Below, one piece after another: positions 62,888 to 64,000 of a DNA stretch of 64,000 nt. The stretch covers positions 1 to 64,000 of the forward strand of contig CACSJR010000004.1 of NCBI GenBank assembly GCA_902706235.1, written 5' to 3'. Below the pieces are notes generated by a model. It searched no databases, had not been told where the DNA came from, and was given only the letters and a program-made list of their open reading frames with translations. How positions within the stretch are numbered: position 1 is the stretch's first letter; the number at the start of each line of letters is the position of its first letter. The position numbers and the translations under genes are program-made. The DNA is from Citrobacter sp. 18056 (GTDB lineage: Bacteria > Pseudomonadota > Gammaproteobacteria > Enterobacterales > Enterobacteriaceae).

Positions 62888-63679
62888 ATGAAACCCACCA
62901 CCATCTCCCTGCTGCAGAAATGCAAACAGGAAAAGAAACGCTTCGCCACCATCACTGCCTATGATTTCAGCTTCGCGAAACTGTTCGCCGATGCCGGAAT
63001 CGACGTCATGCTGGTTGGTGATTCATTGGGTATGACCGTTCAGGGCCACGACTCGACGTTGCCTGTCACCGTCGACGATATCGCTTATCACACCCGTGCA
63101 GTGCGCCGTGGTGCGCCAAACTGCCTGCTGCTGGCTGACCTGCCGTTTATGGCTTACGCCACGCCGGAACAGGCGTTTGATAATTCTGCCGTGGTCATGC
63201 GCGCCGGTGCCAATATGGTGAAGCTTGAAGGCGGGGCCTGGCTTGCTGCCACCGTAAAAATGCTGACAGAACGCGCCGTGCCGGTGTGCGGTCATCTCGG
63301 CCTGACCCCACAATCGGTTAACGTCTTTGGCGGCTATAAAGTGCAGGGCCGTGGCGACGCCGCACAAACCCTGTTTGACGATGCGCTGGCGCTGGAAGCT
63401 GCAGGCATTCAGCTGTTGGTGCTGGAATGCGTACCGGTCGCGCTGGCGAAACGCATTACCGACGCGCTGACCATTCCGGTTATCGGTATCGGTGCCGGGA
63501 ACGTCACCGACGGGCAAATTCTGGTGATGCACGACGCGTTCGGTATTACCGGCGGCCATATCCCTAAATTTGCGAAAAATTTCCTGACCGATGCAGGCGA
63601 CATGCGCGCCGCGGTGCGGCAGTATATTGCCGAGGTCGAGTCCGGAGTCTATCCGGGCGAAGAACACAGTTTCCATTAA
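62888..63679 (+). CDS. panB: 3-methyl-2-oxobutanoate hydroxymethyltransferase
   Basis: First committed step of pantothenate synthesis: adds a hydroxymethyl group from methylene-THF to ketoisovalerate. The 263 residues have a TIM-barrel with [18 protein letters not shown] as the metal and substrate loop. [13 protein letters not shown] and [12 protein letters not shown] mark later barrel loops. An AGGAAA ribosome site precedes the ATG; panC follows after 10 bp. Confidence 0.97.
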   Translation: MKPTTISLLQKCKQEKKRFATITAYDFSFAKLFADAGIDVMLVGDSLGMTVQGHDSTLPVTVDDIAYHTRAVRRGAPNCLLLADLPFMAYATPEQAFDNSAVVMRAGANMVKLEGGAWLAATVKMLTERAVPVCGHLGLTPQSVNVFGGYKVQGRGDAAQTLFDDALALEAAGIQLLVLECVPVALAKRITDALTIPVIGIGAGNVTDGQILVMHDAFGITGGHIPKFAKNFLTDAGDMRAAVRQYIAEVESGVYPGEEHSFH

Positions 63680-63689
63680 GGAGTTTGTT

Positions 63690-64000
63690 GTGTTGATTAT
63701 CGAAACCCTGCCGCTGCTGCGCCAGCACATCCGCCGTCTTCGTCAGGAAGGCAAACGCATCGCGCTGGTGCCCACCATGGGCAACCTGCACGACGGTCAT
63801 ATGAAGCTGGTTGATGAAGCGAAAGCCGCTGCCGATGTGGTGGTGGTCAGTATCTTTGTGAACCCGATGCAATTCGACAGAGCCGACGACCTGGCCCGCT
63901 ATCCGCGTACCTTGCAGGAAGACAGCGAGAAGCTGAACAAGCGTAAAGTCGATTTCGTGTTCTCCCCTGCCCCGGCGGATATTTATCCGCAAGGCACCGA
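63690..64000 (+). CDS. panC: pantothenate synthetase, 5' part
   Basis: ATP-dependent ligation of pantoate and beta-alanine. Only the first 103 codons are in the window. The start is GTG at 63690 (reading [12 protein letters not shown]) with AAGGAG upstream at about 63678. [14 protein letters not shown] contains the HIGH-like ATP-binding motif. Truncated only by the window end. Confidence 0.95.
   Translation, partial: MLIIETLPLLRQHIRRLRQEGKRIALVPTMGNLHDGHMKLVDEAKAAADVVVVSIFVNPMQFDRADDLARYPRTLQEDSEKLNKRKVDFVFSPAPADIYPQGT

Overview
The window is an ordinary stretch of core chromosome from a gamma-proteobacterium of the family Enterobacteriaceae. Gene content, order, operon overlaps and protein lengths match the Escherichia coli K-12 map segment from rrnH/gmhB to panC, read here in the opposite orientation. 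Sequence divergence and the absence of several E. coli genes (yaeF, yaeI, cdaR and the yad fimbrial cluster) mean it is not E. coli. An Enterobacter/Lelliottia/Leclercia/Kosakonia-like genus is my guess, but the genus cannot be fixed from this sequence alone. All 58 complete protein genes look intact, and panC is cut by the window end. I see no prophage, insertion sequence, CRISPR array, tRNA gene or horizontally acquired island. Start codons were set by family comparison; thirteen genes use a non-ATG start, including an ATT start for pcnB.

Layout. 1-317: leader and tandem promoters of an rRNA operon running leftwards out of the window (16S itself lies outside). 318-9068: gmhB, the MetJ-controlled methionine importer metNIQ, rcsF-trmO, proS, then nlpE-arfB-yaeQ on the minus strand and yaeP-rof on the plus strand. 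9086-13081: tilS, yaeR, ldcC. 13082-32495: a long minus-strand block, transcribed right to left in the order rpsB-tsf-pyrH-frr-dxr-uppS-cdsA-rseP-bamA-skp-lpxD-fabZ-lpxA-lpxB-rnhB-dnaE-accA. It joins translation factors, UMP kinase, isoprenoid and phospholipid precursor synthesis, outer-membrane assembly, lipid A synthesis, DNA polymerase III and fatty-acid initiation. 32496-32815: divergent rpsB/map region holding the tff (t44) leader RNA.

32816-43173: map, glnD, dapD, yaeH on plus; degP (with a clear sigma-E promoter) and dgt on minus; mtnN-btuF-yadS on plus. 43223-46531: erpA, clcA (minus) and hemL (plus); erpA has an IscR-type operator that overlaps the end of clcA. 46672-52583: the ferrichrome uptake genes fhuA-fhuC-fhuD-fhuB behind a Fur-box promoter. 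52854-57972: mrcB (PBP1b) and hrpB. 58046-64000: thpR-sfsA, dksA-gluQRS, pcnB-folK and panB-panC.

The most useful second-look items are a FhuA whose phage-binding loop L4 is short and lacks its disulfide, a three-arm set of mutually exclusive hairpins between dxr and uppS, a UUCG hairpin with a short U-run between fhuA and fhuC, the ATT start of pcnB, the IscR operator at erpA, and four copies of a palindromic repeat around the fhu/mrcB segment. I found no credible previously undescribed multi-gene system here.
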